Shown: positions 1 through 9,021, counted from the stretch's first letter. The stretch is DNA of 64,000 nt from GCA-2748575 sp965222725 (GCA_965222725.1 OZ244969.1:5394001-5458000); one strand, 5' to 3'. Notes: generated by a model not told the origin, from the sequence alone. Made by a program: numbers and translations.

Positions 1-580
1 TCACACGAATTTGTGCGGCGTTGCCATCAAGGGGTAACTGGGCATTAAAACCATAGGCCTGATTGAGCCGGTCAAACAAGGTATGCAAATAGAATCCGGC
101 GACTGCCCGATAACCGGACTCACCCAGTACATCCACCAGCAGATACAAGGGGTGTTGCTCATAATAAGCAACACCGTTCTTGAGTTTCGCCACCGGTTTG
201 ATCTGATTAAACACCGATTTCATCAGCAGGGACCGTCCGGCAGCCCCGGGCGCTTCCGTGGTGTACTGCCACACGGGTTGCCCGGTTTCATCGAACACAA
301 ACACATAGTCCAGATCCAGTCGGGCAGCAGCATCCGCCAGGCCGTTGGTGGCAAGACCTGTATCAGTGTGCCACTGGGATTTCAGTTCCTTTACCATGCG
401 CCCGGCGTTGCGCTCCGCATCGCCGATGATCACCGCAAAAGTCTGACTCATAAGGCGGCGCAGGCTGATTTCCGCAGCAGTATCCTTGCCATGCTGCACC
501 AGCAGGAACAGGCCACTGGTCATCACAAACACCAGGGTGACCAGAAAGGCAGCAAAAAACGCTTTGCTTCGTAAGGTCAT
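1..580 (-). CDS. Membrane sensor protein, N-terminal part (runs off window)
   Basis: The reading frame is open from an ATG at 578-580 to the window edge, about 193 codons, so the C-terminal output domain is missing. It begins MTLRSKAFFAAFLVTLVF, a short basic start followed by one hydrophobic segment. The next part looks like a periplasmic sensor, with phrases such as LDYVFVFDETGQPVWQY that are typical of ligand-sensing regions in chemoreceptors, histidine kinases and GGDEF proteins. Which output it carries cannot be told from this window. The open frame and the membrane segment are seen; the sensor role is inferred. Confidence 0.7.
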   Translation of the reverse strand, partial: MTLRSKAFFAAFLVTLVFVMTSGLFLLVQHGKDTAAEISLRRLMSQTFAVIIGDAERNAGRMVKELKSQWHTDTGLATNGLADAAARLDLDYVFVFDETGQPVWQYTTEAPGAAGRSLLMKSVFNQIKPVAKLKNGVAYYEQHPLYLLVDVLGESGYRAVAGFYLHTLFDRLNQAYGFNAQLPLDGNAAQIRV

Positions 581-650
581 GGTAATACCGGGCACCTGCT
601 GATCACGGAAACTCCTGAATAAAATCAAAGGGATTCATTTAGTCTAGCAT

Positions 651-1625
651 CTATGCCGAGACCCAGACCAAACGATCTTCACTAAGGGATTTGTCAGCCA
701 TATCAATGCGATAGGCCACGAGCTTACCACGATTAACAGCGCCGTAGTCCAGGCAGACAATATTGTCCCTGATGAGCCGGGGCTTGCCGCGGCGCCAGTA
801 GTGCCCGACAAACAAGGCAGGTTCGGCGGCATCATAATGCACCAGTCGCTGGCGTTCGCTGTCGGTGAGTTTTTTCTTGAGCAGGTGCTCCGGAATACGA
901 TCGGGCTGAAACACAACATCGGAATAGGTTTGCGGCTGGGCTTTCCAGAATTTGGTACGAAAACGATCACGGGTCAGGCCGTCGGCACTTTTCATGGTCA
1001 TGCCTTCCGGCAGGGGCATGTCGGTACCTTTCAGCAAACGCTCAACAATACGGTTTTCGGTGCTGGCGGGCTGAACGGAATTGATCAGGAAAGTATCGTC
1101 CGCCAGATTACGGGCCGGTGCCAGGCGGTTCAGGTCGGCAATCTTTTCATCATCCCAGCAGGCATGAACTACCCGGAAATTATCAAATTCCAGATAAAGC
1201 GGTAATGTCCGCCACCAGGCCACAATGGAAAGCCACTCCTCTTCCCGGCCGTCGAACTCTTTCAGGGTATCCCCGAGCATCCGTTTCAGGCGAGTGGTGT
1301 GGGGTTTCAGAAAAGGCCGGCCAAAACCTTCCGGTGCCGGTGTACTGTGGGTGATGGCGGCATATTCATGATTACCCAGCACCATGTACGCACTATGATT
1401 TTCCACCATCGCCCGCACCAGGCTGATGGTGTCGCGAATTTCCGGGCCGCGATCAATCAGATCCCCCAGAAAAACCACCTTGCGATCAGGATGGCGATAC
1501 ACACCGGCTTCTTTGCGATAATCCAGCTTTTCCAGCAAACGAACCAGCATGCTGGCGCAACCATGAATATCGCCAATAATGTCGTAACCTGTCACAGCCT
1601 GATCACTGGCAACAGTCTGCTTCAA
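651..1625 (-). CDS. Calcineurin-like metallophosphatase
   Basis: A 324-residue protein with the metallophosphoesterase signatures GDIHG, GDLIDRG and GNHE near the N-terminus, which bind the two-metal centre in Ser/Thr-phosphatase and diadenosine-tetraphosphatase families. The substrate cannot be named. It starts with TTG at 1623-1625, and that codon shares bases with the TGA of the upstream nadK gene (TTGA), so the two are probably translationally coupled. No better ATG start is visible before the GDIHG motif. It is the last gene of a three-gene operon. Confidence 0.85.
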   Translation of the reverse strand: MKQTVASDQAVTGYDIIGDIHGCASMLVRLLEKLDYRKEAGVYRHPDRKVVFLGDLIDRGPEIRDTISLVRAMVENHSAYMVLGNHEYAAITHSTPAPEGFGRPFLKPHTTRLKRMLGDTLKEFDGREEEWLSIVAWWRTLPLYLEFDNFRVVHACWDDEKIADLNRLAPARNLADDTFLINSVQPASTENRIVERLLKGTDMPLPEGMTMKSADGLTRDRFRTKFWKAQPQTYSDVVFQPDRIPEHLLKKKLTDSERQRLVHYDAAEPALFVGHYWRRGKPRLIRDNIVCLDYGAVNRGKLVAYRIDMADKSLSEDRLVWVSA

Positions 1626-2509
1626 AGAACTTCACTCCAGCCCAGTTTGGATCGGCAGCTTTCGTAAAAATCATGCTGCAGCGGATGTATTAACATTAAC
1701 TTATGGGCACGTTTACGAATATAAAGGGTATCACCAGGTTCTATGGCCATGTCCCCCTGCCCATCGCAACTCATGCGCGGCACGCATTCATTGGCCTGAC
1801 CCACTTCAATTTTAATTTCGCTGTTACCGTCCACCACAATGGGCCGGCTGCTCAGGGTATGGGGGAACATGGGTACCAGCACAATGGCATCCAGACGGGG
1901 GTGCATGATAGGGCCACCACCGGACAAGGCATATGCGGTGGAGCCGGTGGGCGTGGAAACTATAAGACCATCGGAGCGCTGGGTATAAACAAACTGGCCC
2001 TCGATAAACAGATCAAACTCGATCATTTTTACCGAGTTACCCGAGTGGAACACCACATCGTTCAGGGCAGCATTATTACCGACAATCTGGCCATCGCGCT
2101 TCAGTTCCGCTTCCAGTAAAAAGCGTTTTTCCTTGATGTATTTTCCTGCCAGCACTTCGGCAATACGTTCTTCCAGATCCTGAGGGGAAATATCGGTAAG
2201 GAACCCCAGCCGGCCCCGGTTAACACCCAGCACCGGCACCTTGTAACGGGAAAAATCCCTGGCGGCTCCCAGCAAACAGCCGTCGCCGCCCACCACAATC
2301 ACCAGGTCACAGATCTCACCCATCATTTTACGGCTGCCCACCTGGTGGCTGTCGCCGGGTAAAAGTTTTGAGGATTCTTCATCCAGGATCATGGGCAGGC
2401 CTCGCTCATCCAGGAAGCGAATCAACTGACGCAGGGTGTCCACCACCAGTTCGCTGCCTGTCCGCCCGATCAGTCCTATGGTTTTGAATGAATCATTAAT
2501 TTCCATCAT
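1622..2509 (-). CDS. nadK: NAD kinase
   Basis: A 295-residue protein matching ATP-NAD kinase, the cytoplasmic enzyme that phosphorylates NAD to NADP. The diagnostic GGDG motif occurs in VIVVGGDGCLLGAAR, followed by GVNRGRLGFLTDI, NDVVFH and the glycine-rich SGGGPIMHP segment. The length fits the family. Two consecutive ATG codons exist, at 2507-2509 and 2504-2506, and either could be used. It lies directly after the deaminase-like gene and overlaps the metallophosphatase by four bases. Confidence 0.95.
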   Translation of the reverse strand: MMEINDSFKTIGLIGRTGSELVVDTLRQLIRFLDERGLPMILDEESSKLLPGDSHQVGSRKMMGEICDLVIVVGGDGCLLGAARDFSRYKVPVLGVNRGRLGFLTDISPQDLEERIAEVLAGKYIKEKRFLLEAELKRDGQIVGNNAALNDVVFHSGNSVKMIEFDLFIEGQFVYTQRSDGLIVSTPTGSTAYALSGGGPIMHPRLDAIVLVPMFPHTLSSRPIVVDGNSEIKIEVGQANECVPRMSCDGQGDMAIEPGDTLYIRKRAHKLMLIHPLQHDFYESCRSKLGWSEVL

Positions 2510-3523
2510 CTAATGCCTAACCTGTGAGTCTGTCTCCAGTGAGCGCCGCCCCTGCAGGCCGCCGGTATGCAATACCAGCAAGCGTTGCCCGCGCGGAAAA
2601 CTGCCCTGTTTTGCCAAGTGTACTAAAGCGTAGCAAAGTTTACCGGTATAAACGGGATCCAGGGGTATACCGGTGCCTTGCTCAAATTCCGTCATGAATG
2701 CTTTGATAAAGCCGGGCAGTTTACCAAATCCACCGCCGTGAAACTCGCAGAAAACCCGCCAGTTACGCAGCGGTAACGGCCAGCAGGCGGCCATTTTGCG
2801 GGCTATCATCGCCTGGTACCAGTCGCCCTTCAGGGCAGAAACACCGGTCAGCCCCGTAGCCGCCGGAAGCGCCAGACGCAGCCCCACCATGGAGTTTCCG
2901 GTACCACAGGCCACCCATACATCATTGGCAGACAGCAAATACTGCCTGGCCTGGGGCGACAGCCAGCGGCATAGATCCGCCATGCCCAGCATACCCAAAA
3001 AATTGTCTCCCCCTTCCGGGATCAGGTAATAACCAGGATGACGCTGCATTAACTCACGTTGATAATCACGCTGATTGCGCAACCGGTACTCCTGCCGGGA
3101 TACCGGAATGATATCGGTGCCCCATGCACGCAGATCATCCAGCAAAGGCGTAGAGCGGGTTTGCCACTCTTCTCCCCGCACAATCACCCGGGTTTTCAGC
3201 CCCAGTGTTTTACCGGCATAGGAAAAGGCATGCAAATGGTTGGACCAGGCACCACCAAAAGATATCAGGCCGGCTGCATTCTGGCGCAAGGCTTCTGCCA
3301 GGTTATAACGCAGCTTGAACCCTTTGTTACCGGATACGATCGGATGCACCTGATCCATCCGCAACATGCCCACAGTAATGCCGGCCTGCGTGAACACAGG
3401 GTGCTCTACTTTCTGAACGGGAACAGGATCAAGGGGCAGCGCCGTCTCAATGGTTTCAAGAAGACGGCTGTAACGGGACCAGCCAGAAAGACTGTACTGA
3501 ATAAAACCTGCAGAAAGTTTCAA
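2510..3523 (-). CDS. ACC deaminase / D-cysteine desulfhydrase-family PLP enzyme
   Basis: A 337-residue fold-type II PLP enzyme. The segment around SGNKGFKLRYNL carries the lysine expected to bind PLP, followed by FGGAWSNHLHA, as in 1-aminocyclopropane-1-carboxylate deaminase and D-cysteine desulfhydrase relatives. A glycine-rich phosphate loop is visible in ACGTGNSMVGL. The true substrate is not determined, since many proteobacterial members of this group are poorly characterised. It abuts nadK with no gap, so the genes are probably co-transcribed. Confidence 0.85.
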   Translation of the reverse strand: MKLSAGFIQYSLSGWSRYSRLLETIETALPLDPVPVQKVEHPVFTQAGITVGMLRMDQVHPIVSGNKGFKLRYNLAEALRQNAAGLISFGGAWSNHLHAFSYAGKTLGLKTRVIVRGEEWQTRSTPLLDDLRAWGTDIIPVSRQEYRLRNQRDYQRELMQRHPGYYLIPEGGDNFLGMLGMADLCRWLSPQARQYLLSANDVWVACGTGNSMVGLRLALPAATGLTGVSALKGDWYQAMIARKMAACWPLPLRNWRVFCEFHGGGFGKLPGFIKAFMTEFEQGTGIPLDPVYTGKLCYALVHLAKQGSFPRGQRLLVLHTGGLQGRRSLETDSQVRH

Positions 3524-3607
3524 GAAAACCGGTATCCCACTTATCCAATAGACTGACGTGAACGTAGCAGTTTACGGGAATCCGGTGGCGGGTTTAACCG
3601 TCAGATA

Positions 3608-5215
3608 TCAGGCGTGCAGATTTACCACGTTTTTGCCGGTATTTTTCGGGCTGTGTTTTTCGCAGCGGTCGTTTTCACCCATCACAAACTGACTGGGCAC
3701 ATCCGTACGGCGAATCTTGCAGCCACACACTTTGTCTTTGGTCAGCGGTGCCCGGCAAATGGGATTATTGTAGTGATCCAGCCAGAGCCGGTAGTGATCT
3801 TCCGACACCAGGCAACGATCCGCAGCATAGCCAATGGGGTTTTCCATATAGGCACCCATGTCTTTAAGGGCAATGGAAATGTGCCCTGCCCCCGGATGGA
3901 AGGCGATAAAGCTGACGCCCAAGGCCTCCAGTCGTTCCAGGAATTTATCGCCGCCTTCATTGACCAGCCTGAGCTTGTCACGGCGCAAGTCACAGAGTTC
4001 TTCGCGAAGCTTCTTGGCCACTTCGTGACGATGAATCAGTTCCATATTGCGCAGTTCAATATCTTCGCGCAGCTTGGCGGTTTCTTCCGCAATGCGTTGC
4101 TTCATTAACTCTTCATATTGCTTGCGCAGGGAATCGGTCTGTTCCTTCTCCTTGACTTCGGATTTCTGCAGCTCCAGATCACGGGTACGCTTGAAGGCGT
4201 TCAGCTGCCGGCGCTGGGCTTCGTTCTGCTCGCGCAGGGCCAGATTCTGGGCATGCAGGGATTCATGCTGGTTGCTCAGCCGTGCAATTTCGATTTCCTG
4301 TTTCTGATTGCGCTTCTCATAACCCAGCTTAAGCTTGGCCATTTTCTGCTGGTAATCATTTTCCAGCGTTCTCACGTGCAGTCGCTGCTGGCGGATCAGA
4401 CTGGCAATCTTTTTGCGGTGGGCAGTTTCCAGGGCGGCAATCTGGCTTTCCGTCAGCCCCATATCCTCGTCATCTTCGAAATCATCCACATCGTCGAGGA
4501 AGTCGTCGTCCAGCTCGTCGAATTCGGCCATGTAGCTGGCGGCGTCAAAACGTTCCGGATCCTGGCGCAGCATGGGAGGCTCTGACTTGCGGGCTTTACC
4601 GGGTTTGGCCGCTTTAGGCGGTGTTTTGGCTTTACTGCGTGCTTCCTGTTCTGCATCACCCATGGTCCATTTGCTTTCGGTTTCCGCGGGTGAATCAAAG
4701 GTGCCCCGGTCTTCGGTGGCAGTGGTGGGCAGGCAAAGGCGGTTATTGGCGATTGCATCCCGCAATTTAACAAAGGTGTTGTCGCCGGACGACATCACCG
4801 GATCCCACAGCTGATCCTGCTGCCATTTCACCGGGCACTGGCTTTTACAGGCAAGGCGGATGGGGCCGGCACCCATATCAGGGCCACGGCCACTGTTGTC
4901 CGCCAGATGTCGCAGGGGGATATTCCAGGATTTGTCGGCGTAACCCTGGCGGTCAAAGCCGATCTTGAACAACACCACCCCCACCACTTTAAGGTGGCCA
5001 TTGACCAACACATAGGCGGCACGGACAGCTTCACCGGCCAGGTCGTTAATACCCACGACTCCGTCCAGTACTGCCTCAAATTCGCTGTAGGTCATTTCCT
5101 TACTGACGCCCTTCCGGTCAAAGAACAGAATGGCCTCAGTGGCGACCGAGGGATCTACCATCATCACGCGTATCCGGTTTGTCTCATCAAAAGCCCAGGG
5201 GGCAACTACATTCAA
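3608..5215 (-). CDS. Large coiled-coil protein of unknown function
   Basis: A 535-residue protein I do not recognise as a characterised family. The N-terminal part of about 170 residues is globular and contains CKSQCPVKW. An acidic low-complexity stretch (roughly residues 215-255, many D/E) follows, then a long charged coiled coil of about 150 residues rich in Q, E, K and R. The C-terminal domain has several Cys and His residues (DRCLVSEDHYRLWLDH, then VCGCK and CEKH) that could bind metal. Similar proteins occur as hypothetical or chromosome-segregation-like entries in gammaproteobacteria. It is transcribed alone, divergent from the AraC gene. Confidence 0.8.
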   Translation of the reverse strand: MNVVAPWAFDETNRIRVMMVDPSVATEAILFFDRKGVSKEMTYSEFEAVLDGVVGINDLAGEAVRAAYVLVNGHLKVVGVVLFKIGFDRQGYADKSWNIPLRHLADNSGRGPDMGAGPIRLACKSQCPVKWQQDQLWDPVMSSGDNTFVKLRDAIANNRLCLPTTATEDRGTFDSPAETESKWTMGDAEQEARSKAKTPPKAAKPGKARKSEPPMLRQDPERFDAASYMAEFDELDDDFLDDVDDFEDDEDMGLTESQIAALETAHRKKIASLIRQQRLHVRTLENDYQQKMAKLKLGYEKRNQKQEIEIARLSNQHESLHAQNLALREQNEAQRRQLNAFKRTRDLELQKSEVKEKEQTDSLRKQYEELMKQRIAEETAKLREDIELRNMELIHRHEVAKKLREELCDLRRDKLRLVNEGGDKFLERLEALGVSFIAFHPGAGHISIALKDMGAYMENPIGYAADRCLVSEDHYRLWLDHYNNPICRAPLTKDKVCGCKIRRTDVPSQFVMGENDRCEKHSPKNTGKNVVNLHA

Positions 5216-5506
5216 AGCACTGCGAAATTTAACAAACTGCTGACTACTACTCAGTTTAAGCGAGTGATTCGGGGTTTGCCTCTATTCCACCCGCTAAACC
5301 TTAGTTTATGGCAATCAGGGGTAACACAATGTGAACCTGGTAGCAGAGTCATCGTGATTTCTGGGCAAAAAACCATCATTTATAGCTTTTTCAGGGCGGT
5401 GCATGACTCGTTATCCACAACCTTATATACTTTGCGCCTGAACAAATGGCTCCCCTGCCAGCCCGGAAACCCTGCTGAATCGGCCTGAAGAGGAACAGAC
5501 ACCTGT

Positions 5507-6529
5507 ATGAAAATCGGTGATACCACAGCAAGTTACCTGCAATATCTGCTGAACACTGCAGCATCCCTGGGGGCAGACACCGACATGCTGTTGCAGGATG
5601 TGGGCCTGGACAAGAAATGCCTGGAAGACGGCGACGAACGCGTTGACCTGACTTACCTGATGCGGATTGGCTACTACGCCATTCAGCGCACCAAAGTGCC
5701 CCACATCGGCCTGATTGCCGGAAGCCGCAGCAGCATTACCCGTTTTGGCGTGGCAGGCCTGGCGGCCATGACCGCCCCCACCCTGGGAGACGCCCTCAGA
5801 ATCATCACCCAGTACGAAGACCTGTTTGGCCGCTGCTATCGCGGCAACTCCACCCTCGCGGAAGAAGGCAGTCATACCTGGATGAACTTCTATTCCATTG
5901 CCCCCTATAACGACTACACCTACTTTGTGGTGGATGCCATTCTCAGTGGCTGGTCCAATTCCATTCAGTGGCTCACCGGCCGGAATGACCTGGTGGAAGC
6001 CGCCCATATCGAGTTTTCCGCGCCGCCCTATTTTGAGGAATACAAAAAAGCCTTTAACTGCCCCGTGTATTTCAATCAGGATCGCAACGCCATCAAGCTG
6101 GCCAGGGGCGCACTGGCGGTGCCCCTGATCCATGAGAATGAGAGCCTGCACCAGTACCTGCTGGAGCAATGTGAACTGGCCATTGGCCGGGTGGCCCTGG
6201 CCAACAGCTATCGCAACAAGGTGCTGAAGGTACTGGGCACCATGCTGCACGGAAAAACACCTTCCATTGAAGATGTTGCACAGGAACTGGGCATGCCCAC
6301 CTGGACGTTGCGGCGCAAACTGAAAGAAGAGGACACCTCTTACCAGAACCTGGTGGACGAGATGCGGCGTGACGTAGCCCTGAGCTACATGCGCAACACG
6401 GATCTGTCCTTCGGAGAGATTTCGTATCTGCTGGGATTTTCAACGCCGGGGGCGTTTCAGAGAGCGTTCAAACGGTGGGCGGGGACAACCCCGGGGGAAT
6501 ACAGAAAATCGTTGAATAACAAAGACTAA
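5507..6529 (+). CDS. AraC-family transcriptional regulator with arabinose-binding-like N-domain
   Basis: A 340-residue protein. The first two thirds match the N-terminal domain of OruR/ArgR-like AraC regulators (YLMRIGYYAIQRT, HIGLIAGSRSSITRFG). The last 90 residues form two helix-turn-helix units (IEDVAQELGMPTWTLRRKL and LSFGEISYLLGFSTPGAFQR) ending in the family signature FKRWAGTTPGEYR. It should bind DNA in the cytoplasm in response to an unknown small molecule. No obvious target operon is next to it, as both flanking genes face away or converge. Confidence 0.92.
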   Translation: MKIGDTTASYLQYLLNTAASLGADTDMLLQDVGLDKKCLEDGDERVDLTYLMRIGYYAIQRTKVPHIGLIAGSRSSITRFGVAGLAAMTAPTLGDALRIITQYEDLFGRCYRGNSTLAEEGSHTWMNFYSIAPYNDYTYFVVDAILSGWSNSIQWLTGRNDLVEAAHIEFSAPPYFEEYKKAFNCPVYFNQDRNAIKLARGALAVPLIHENESLHQYLLEQCELAIGRVALANSYRNKVLKVLGTMLHGKTPSIEDVAQELGMPTWTLRRKLKEEDTSYQNLVDEMRRDVALSYMRNTDLSFGEISYLLGFSTPGAFQRAFKRWAGTTPGEYRKSLNNKD

Positions 6530-6542
6530 AGTGGGATTTAAG

Positions 6543-6571
6543 GACGATGCTTACATTTCATAAGCATCGTC
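6543..6571. repeat. 11-bp inverted repeat overlapping a stop codon
   Basis: GACGATGCTTA at 6543-6553 pairs exactly with TAAGCATCGTC at 6561-6571 across a 7-base loop. It lies between the convergent AraC gene and the small acidic ORF, and one arm contains the stop codon of that ORF. It could be a transcript-end hairpin for either gene, although no clear U-run follows on either strand. Confidence 0.6.
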
Positions 6572-6685
6572 AACTTCATCATCATAATCAAGATGGTCAA
6601 CATCAAGCGCATCAAAGCCTTCAGCGTCGTACTGACCGTTAAAAAACTCGTTACTTTCCCGATATTCTTCGAATAGTTCGTCCAT
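6551..6685 (-). CDS. Small acidic protein, 44 residues
   Basis: A short ORF supported by a strong Shine-Dalgarno sequence (GGAAGGAGTTCTT directly before ATG). The product, beginning MDELFEEYRESNEFFNGQYD, is very acidic, with many D and E residues in the C-terminal half (DDEVDDAYEM at the end), and has no membrane segment. Function unknown; its charge is compatible with a protein partner or nucleic-acid mimic, but nothing in the sequence shows this. Ribosome-site quality and intact frame favour a real gene. Confidence 0.6.
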   Translation of the reverse strand: MDELFEEYRESNEFFNGQYDAEGFDALDVDHLDYDDEVDDAYEM

Positions 6686-7068
6686 AAGAACTCCTTCCTG
6701 TTGTTACAGTTATTACGGTTGTTTCATTAGTTTTGTGGTTTCTATCACCGGCTGAACATGCCACCGGTGGTTCGCAGACAAGCCGTGGTTCAACCGAAAA
6801 TTACATCAAAAGGTACAATCAATAAGTACGAATCAATATTCGTGCCAACCCACAGCAATCCAGCCTGCGACCATCCCAGTATGGCACTGCCACTGTGACA
6901 ATTTTGTGAAGTTTCAGGGGCAGCTATTAATATATGAAATTTTATATATATGATTTGGCGCATACATCGATTCACCAAGCCCGCAACCGATAAATCATGC
7001 CTGAAAACATCACAGTGGACCCAGAATCCCTGACCCCGATCTGACCGACTGGACACAGACCATTCTGG
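6686..7068. other. Intergenic region with AT-rich relic promoter area
   Basis: No intact gene is visible. An AT-rich stretch at about 6925-6960 (AATATATGAAATTTTATA) lies before the decayed arsJ gene and may be a leftover promoter/operator of a former ars operon. A short in-frame phrase near 7040-7085 (DWTQTILDAPHKDLR) looks protein-like and may be the tail of another lost gene. Confidence 0.4.
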
Positions 7069-7654
7069 ATGCGCCCCACAAAGACCTGCGCCGGGCCGGG
7101 CCTGCGCCTGCCCCCAGCGGTGCGCCAGTATCTTGTAGTCACGGAAAACCACTGGGCCTTTACCCTTACCGATGGTGCCTTGCGCATGCTGGTGGTGTTG
7201 CATTTCCACGAGCTGGGTTATTCACCACCGGCCATTGCCATGCTGTTTCTGTTTTACGAGCTCCGAGCTCTATGACGTGGTCACCAATCTGGTGGGCGGC
7301 TGTACTGGCCATTATTCCCGTGGTGTTTGCAACGGGCTTTGTGTTGCAGTGGCCACTGCGGGCAACATTAGCGATTTGCTGATCTTTGGTGTGGTGTTTG
7401 CGATTGACTCTTCATTGCACAGCTTTTTGATAGTGCCCGTTGCCAGTGAAGACGGCGTATCGCTGGATGTGGGCTTTTATTATATGGCTAACGCCATGGG
7501 TAGATTGGTGGGGACTGTGTTGTCGGGGTGGTTGTTTCAGGCTTACGGACTAACGGTTTGCCTTTGGGTGTCGGCGGGGTTTATTACGGTTACGGTGCTG
7601 ATCAGTACAGATTTGCCTCGCGAATTTCAGAATAAAGTTGGGGAGAGCAGCTGA
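7069..7654 (+). pseudogene. arsJ: Remnant of organoarsenical-efflux MFS transporter ArsJ
   Basis: Two frames carry pieces that read like one ArsJ-type major facilitator protein. The first (7069-7262) contains the N-terminal signature VTENHWAFTLTDGALRMLVV. The second (about 7264-7651) resumes with YDVVTNLVGG and later has SLDVGFYYMANAMGRLVG, which belongs to the C-terminal half. A perfect 7-bp tandem duplication (CGAGCTC twice, 7257-7270) causes the frameshift. Most of the middle of the normal protein of about 400 residues is missing, and a hydrophobic segment near 7306-7380 lies in a third frame. ArsJ exports 1-arseno-3-phosphoglycerate in organisms with the partner GAPDH; neither the partner nor ArsR is present here. 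Confidence 0.75.
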
Positions 7655-7691
7655 TTGATGCCCTCCCACAACGTATTTAACCACTAACGCA

Positions 7692-8363
7692 TTACTGAGA
7701 TTGCGCACTCGCCTGTCTTAATTCAGGATGTATCCAATTTGGCAGAACATGTTTCAGGATCTCTCGCTCTTTGAGGAAAGGATATCTGGACTGAAACTCA
7801 GCAATGTCTTGCTCATAATTGTCTGAAATATCCACTCGGAAGGTTCCTGTAGAAAACCCGGCCACAGCCTGATCGACCAATGGCAACAGGCTACCCGCCG
7901 ACAGATCATCATCTGTCTCCTTGTCTTTAATAACAGCAGAAATATTACCTACATACACGATACTGTCGGAAGGAACATCAATTTCCTGCTCAAACTGCAG
8001 ATCGGCCATTGCCATCAGCAGCATCGGCACCTGTCGAATAAATCGCGCCAGATTAATTTTCGCTTTACCCGGGGCGACATCAACGCTGACAAGGTACTCC
8101 TTTCCTTGTTCAGCATACTCTTTTACAAGAGTTGGCTTGGTGTAAGAATAGGTTTCTCCATCTTTTTCCACAAATATGCAACACAGGTCCGGCTGGTGAG
8201 ACGGTGCATTTTCATTGCGGATGGTTACCTTCGCGAGCAATACGCTCTTTTCTGCTGTCTGTAATTGTGAAACACCTGTAGAAAGAGGCATTGGCGATAT
8301 GGTGGCGCACCCTGTTGCGGCAACAATACTTAACAGCATGGCAAGGCGAACTAAAAGAATCAT
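7692..8363 (-). CDS. Predicted lipoprotein, DUF2846-like
   Basis: A 223-residue protein with a hydrophobic N-terminus and the lipobox-like sequence VAATGC, so Cys19 is probably lipidated. The mature part is beta-rich in pattern, with a phrase PDLCCIFVEKDGETYSY reminiscent of small DUF2846-type envelope lipoproteins. Function unknown. It is monocistronic, with neighbours on different strands. Confidence 0.75.
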   Translation of the reverse strand: MILLVRLAMLLSIVAATGCATISPMPLSTGVSQLQTAEKSVLLAKVTIRNENAPSHQPDLCCIFVEKDGETYSYTKPTLVKEYAEQGKEYLVSVDVAPGKAKINLARFIRQVPMLLMAMADLQFEQEIDVPSDSIVYVGNISAVIKDKETDDDLSAGSLLPLVDQAVAGFSTGTFRVDISDNYEQDIAEFQSRYPFLKEREILKHVLPNWIHPELRQASAQSQ

Positions 8364-8680
8364 ATTTTTCTCCGTAAATTACTACAGTCCATCCAGGGGC
8401 AAACATTGCGAGCCCACAAGCGGCTTATTTTGGGGTTTGGATATACTGAAAAGGCAGGAAAGGAGAAAAGTGATGCCTCATTCCATTGATAGCAAATGGT
8501 TATCAGGACAGAATCCTTTCTGTGTTCTCAGATATGGCTGAGTATTATACGAAATTGTTTTGCTTGGGCAATCAGGTGCTACAAAAAGACAACACAAACG
8601 AAAGATATTTGTTTCAACACAGAAAAATTAATACCAACAAAAAACCCTGTCAGGTTTCCCTGACAGGGTTTTCGAATCAG
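8364..8680. other. Intergenic region upstream of lipoprotein gene
   Basis: No supported gene. Apart from the tRNA-operon terminator at 8645-8668 I see no structured element. An ORF crossing into tRNA-Asp in this stretch is discounted. Confidence 0.6.
8645..8672 (-). terminator. Rho-independent terminator of tRNA-Asp/Val unit
   Basis: CCCTGTCAG pairs with CTGACAGGG. Read on the minus strand the hairpin is followed by a run of six T. It sits just after the 3' end of tRNA-Asp, ending the tRNA transcript. Confidence 0.85.
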
Positions 8681-8757
8681 TGGCGGAGCGGACGGGACTC
8701 GAACCCGCGACCCCCGGCGTGACAGGCCGGTATTCTAACCAACTGAACTACCGCTCC
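8681..8757 (-). tRNA. tRNA-Asp (anticodon GTC)
   Basis: A 77-nt cloverleaf including an encoded CCA. The acceptor stem GGAGCGG/CCGCTCC is perfect, and the anticodon arm CCGGC-CTGTCAC-GCCGG places GTC in the loop. The T-arm GGTTCGAGTCC is canonical. It is co-oriented with tRNA-Val 67 bases upstream. Confidence 0.97.
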
Positions 8758-8824
8758 GTATTCTCGGCCAGCTACTTTCTTTATCAGCACCCTTTCGGCT
8801 GCTCTTTCAGTCACTGAAAAGTAG

Positions 8825-8900
8825 TGGTGGGTGGTGCAGGGCTCGAACCTGCGACCCTCGCCTTGTAAGGGCGATGCTCTCCCAGCTGAGCTAACCACCC
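8825..8900 (-). tRNA. tRNA-Val (anticodon TAC)
   Basis: A 76-nt cloverleaf with encoded CCA, acceptor stem GGGTGGT and anticodon loop CTTACAA carrying TAC for valine. It is probably the first gene of a two-tRNA transcript with tRNA-Asp. Confidence 0.97.
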
Positions 8901-9021
8901 GAGAAGTGCGCGCCATTTTACGTTTTTTTGGCAGGCTGTCAAACCTTTCTGTAAAAAAAACGCAAAAAACTTTTTCCGTAAAAACTCTTTACGAGTTAGG
9001 CAGTTACCTCAACCTTGCGGT

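Noticed and set aside
6790..7209. 139-residue minus-strand ORF over the arsJ remnant
   Set aside because: The plus strand carries recognisable ArsJ segments; the minus frame is their shadow.
8486..8722. 78-residue ORF running into tRNA-Asp
   Set aside because: Its 3' part overlaps the tRNA terminator and tRNA sequence, so the frame is accidental.
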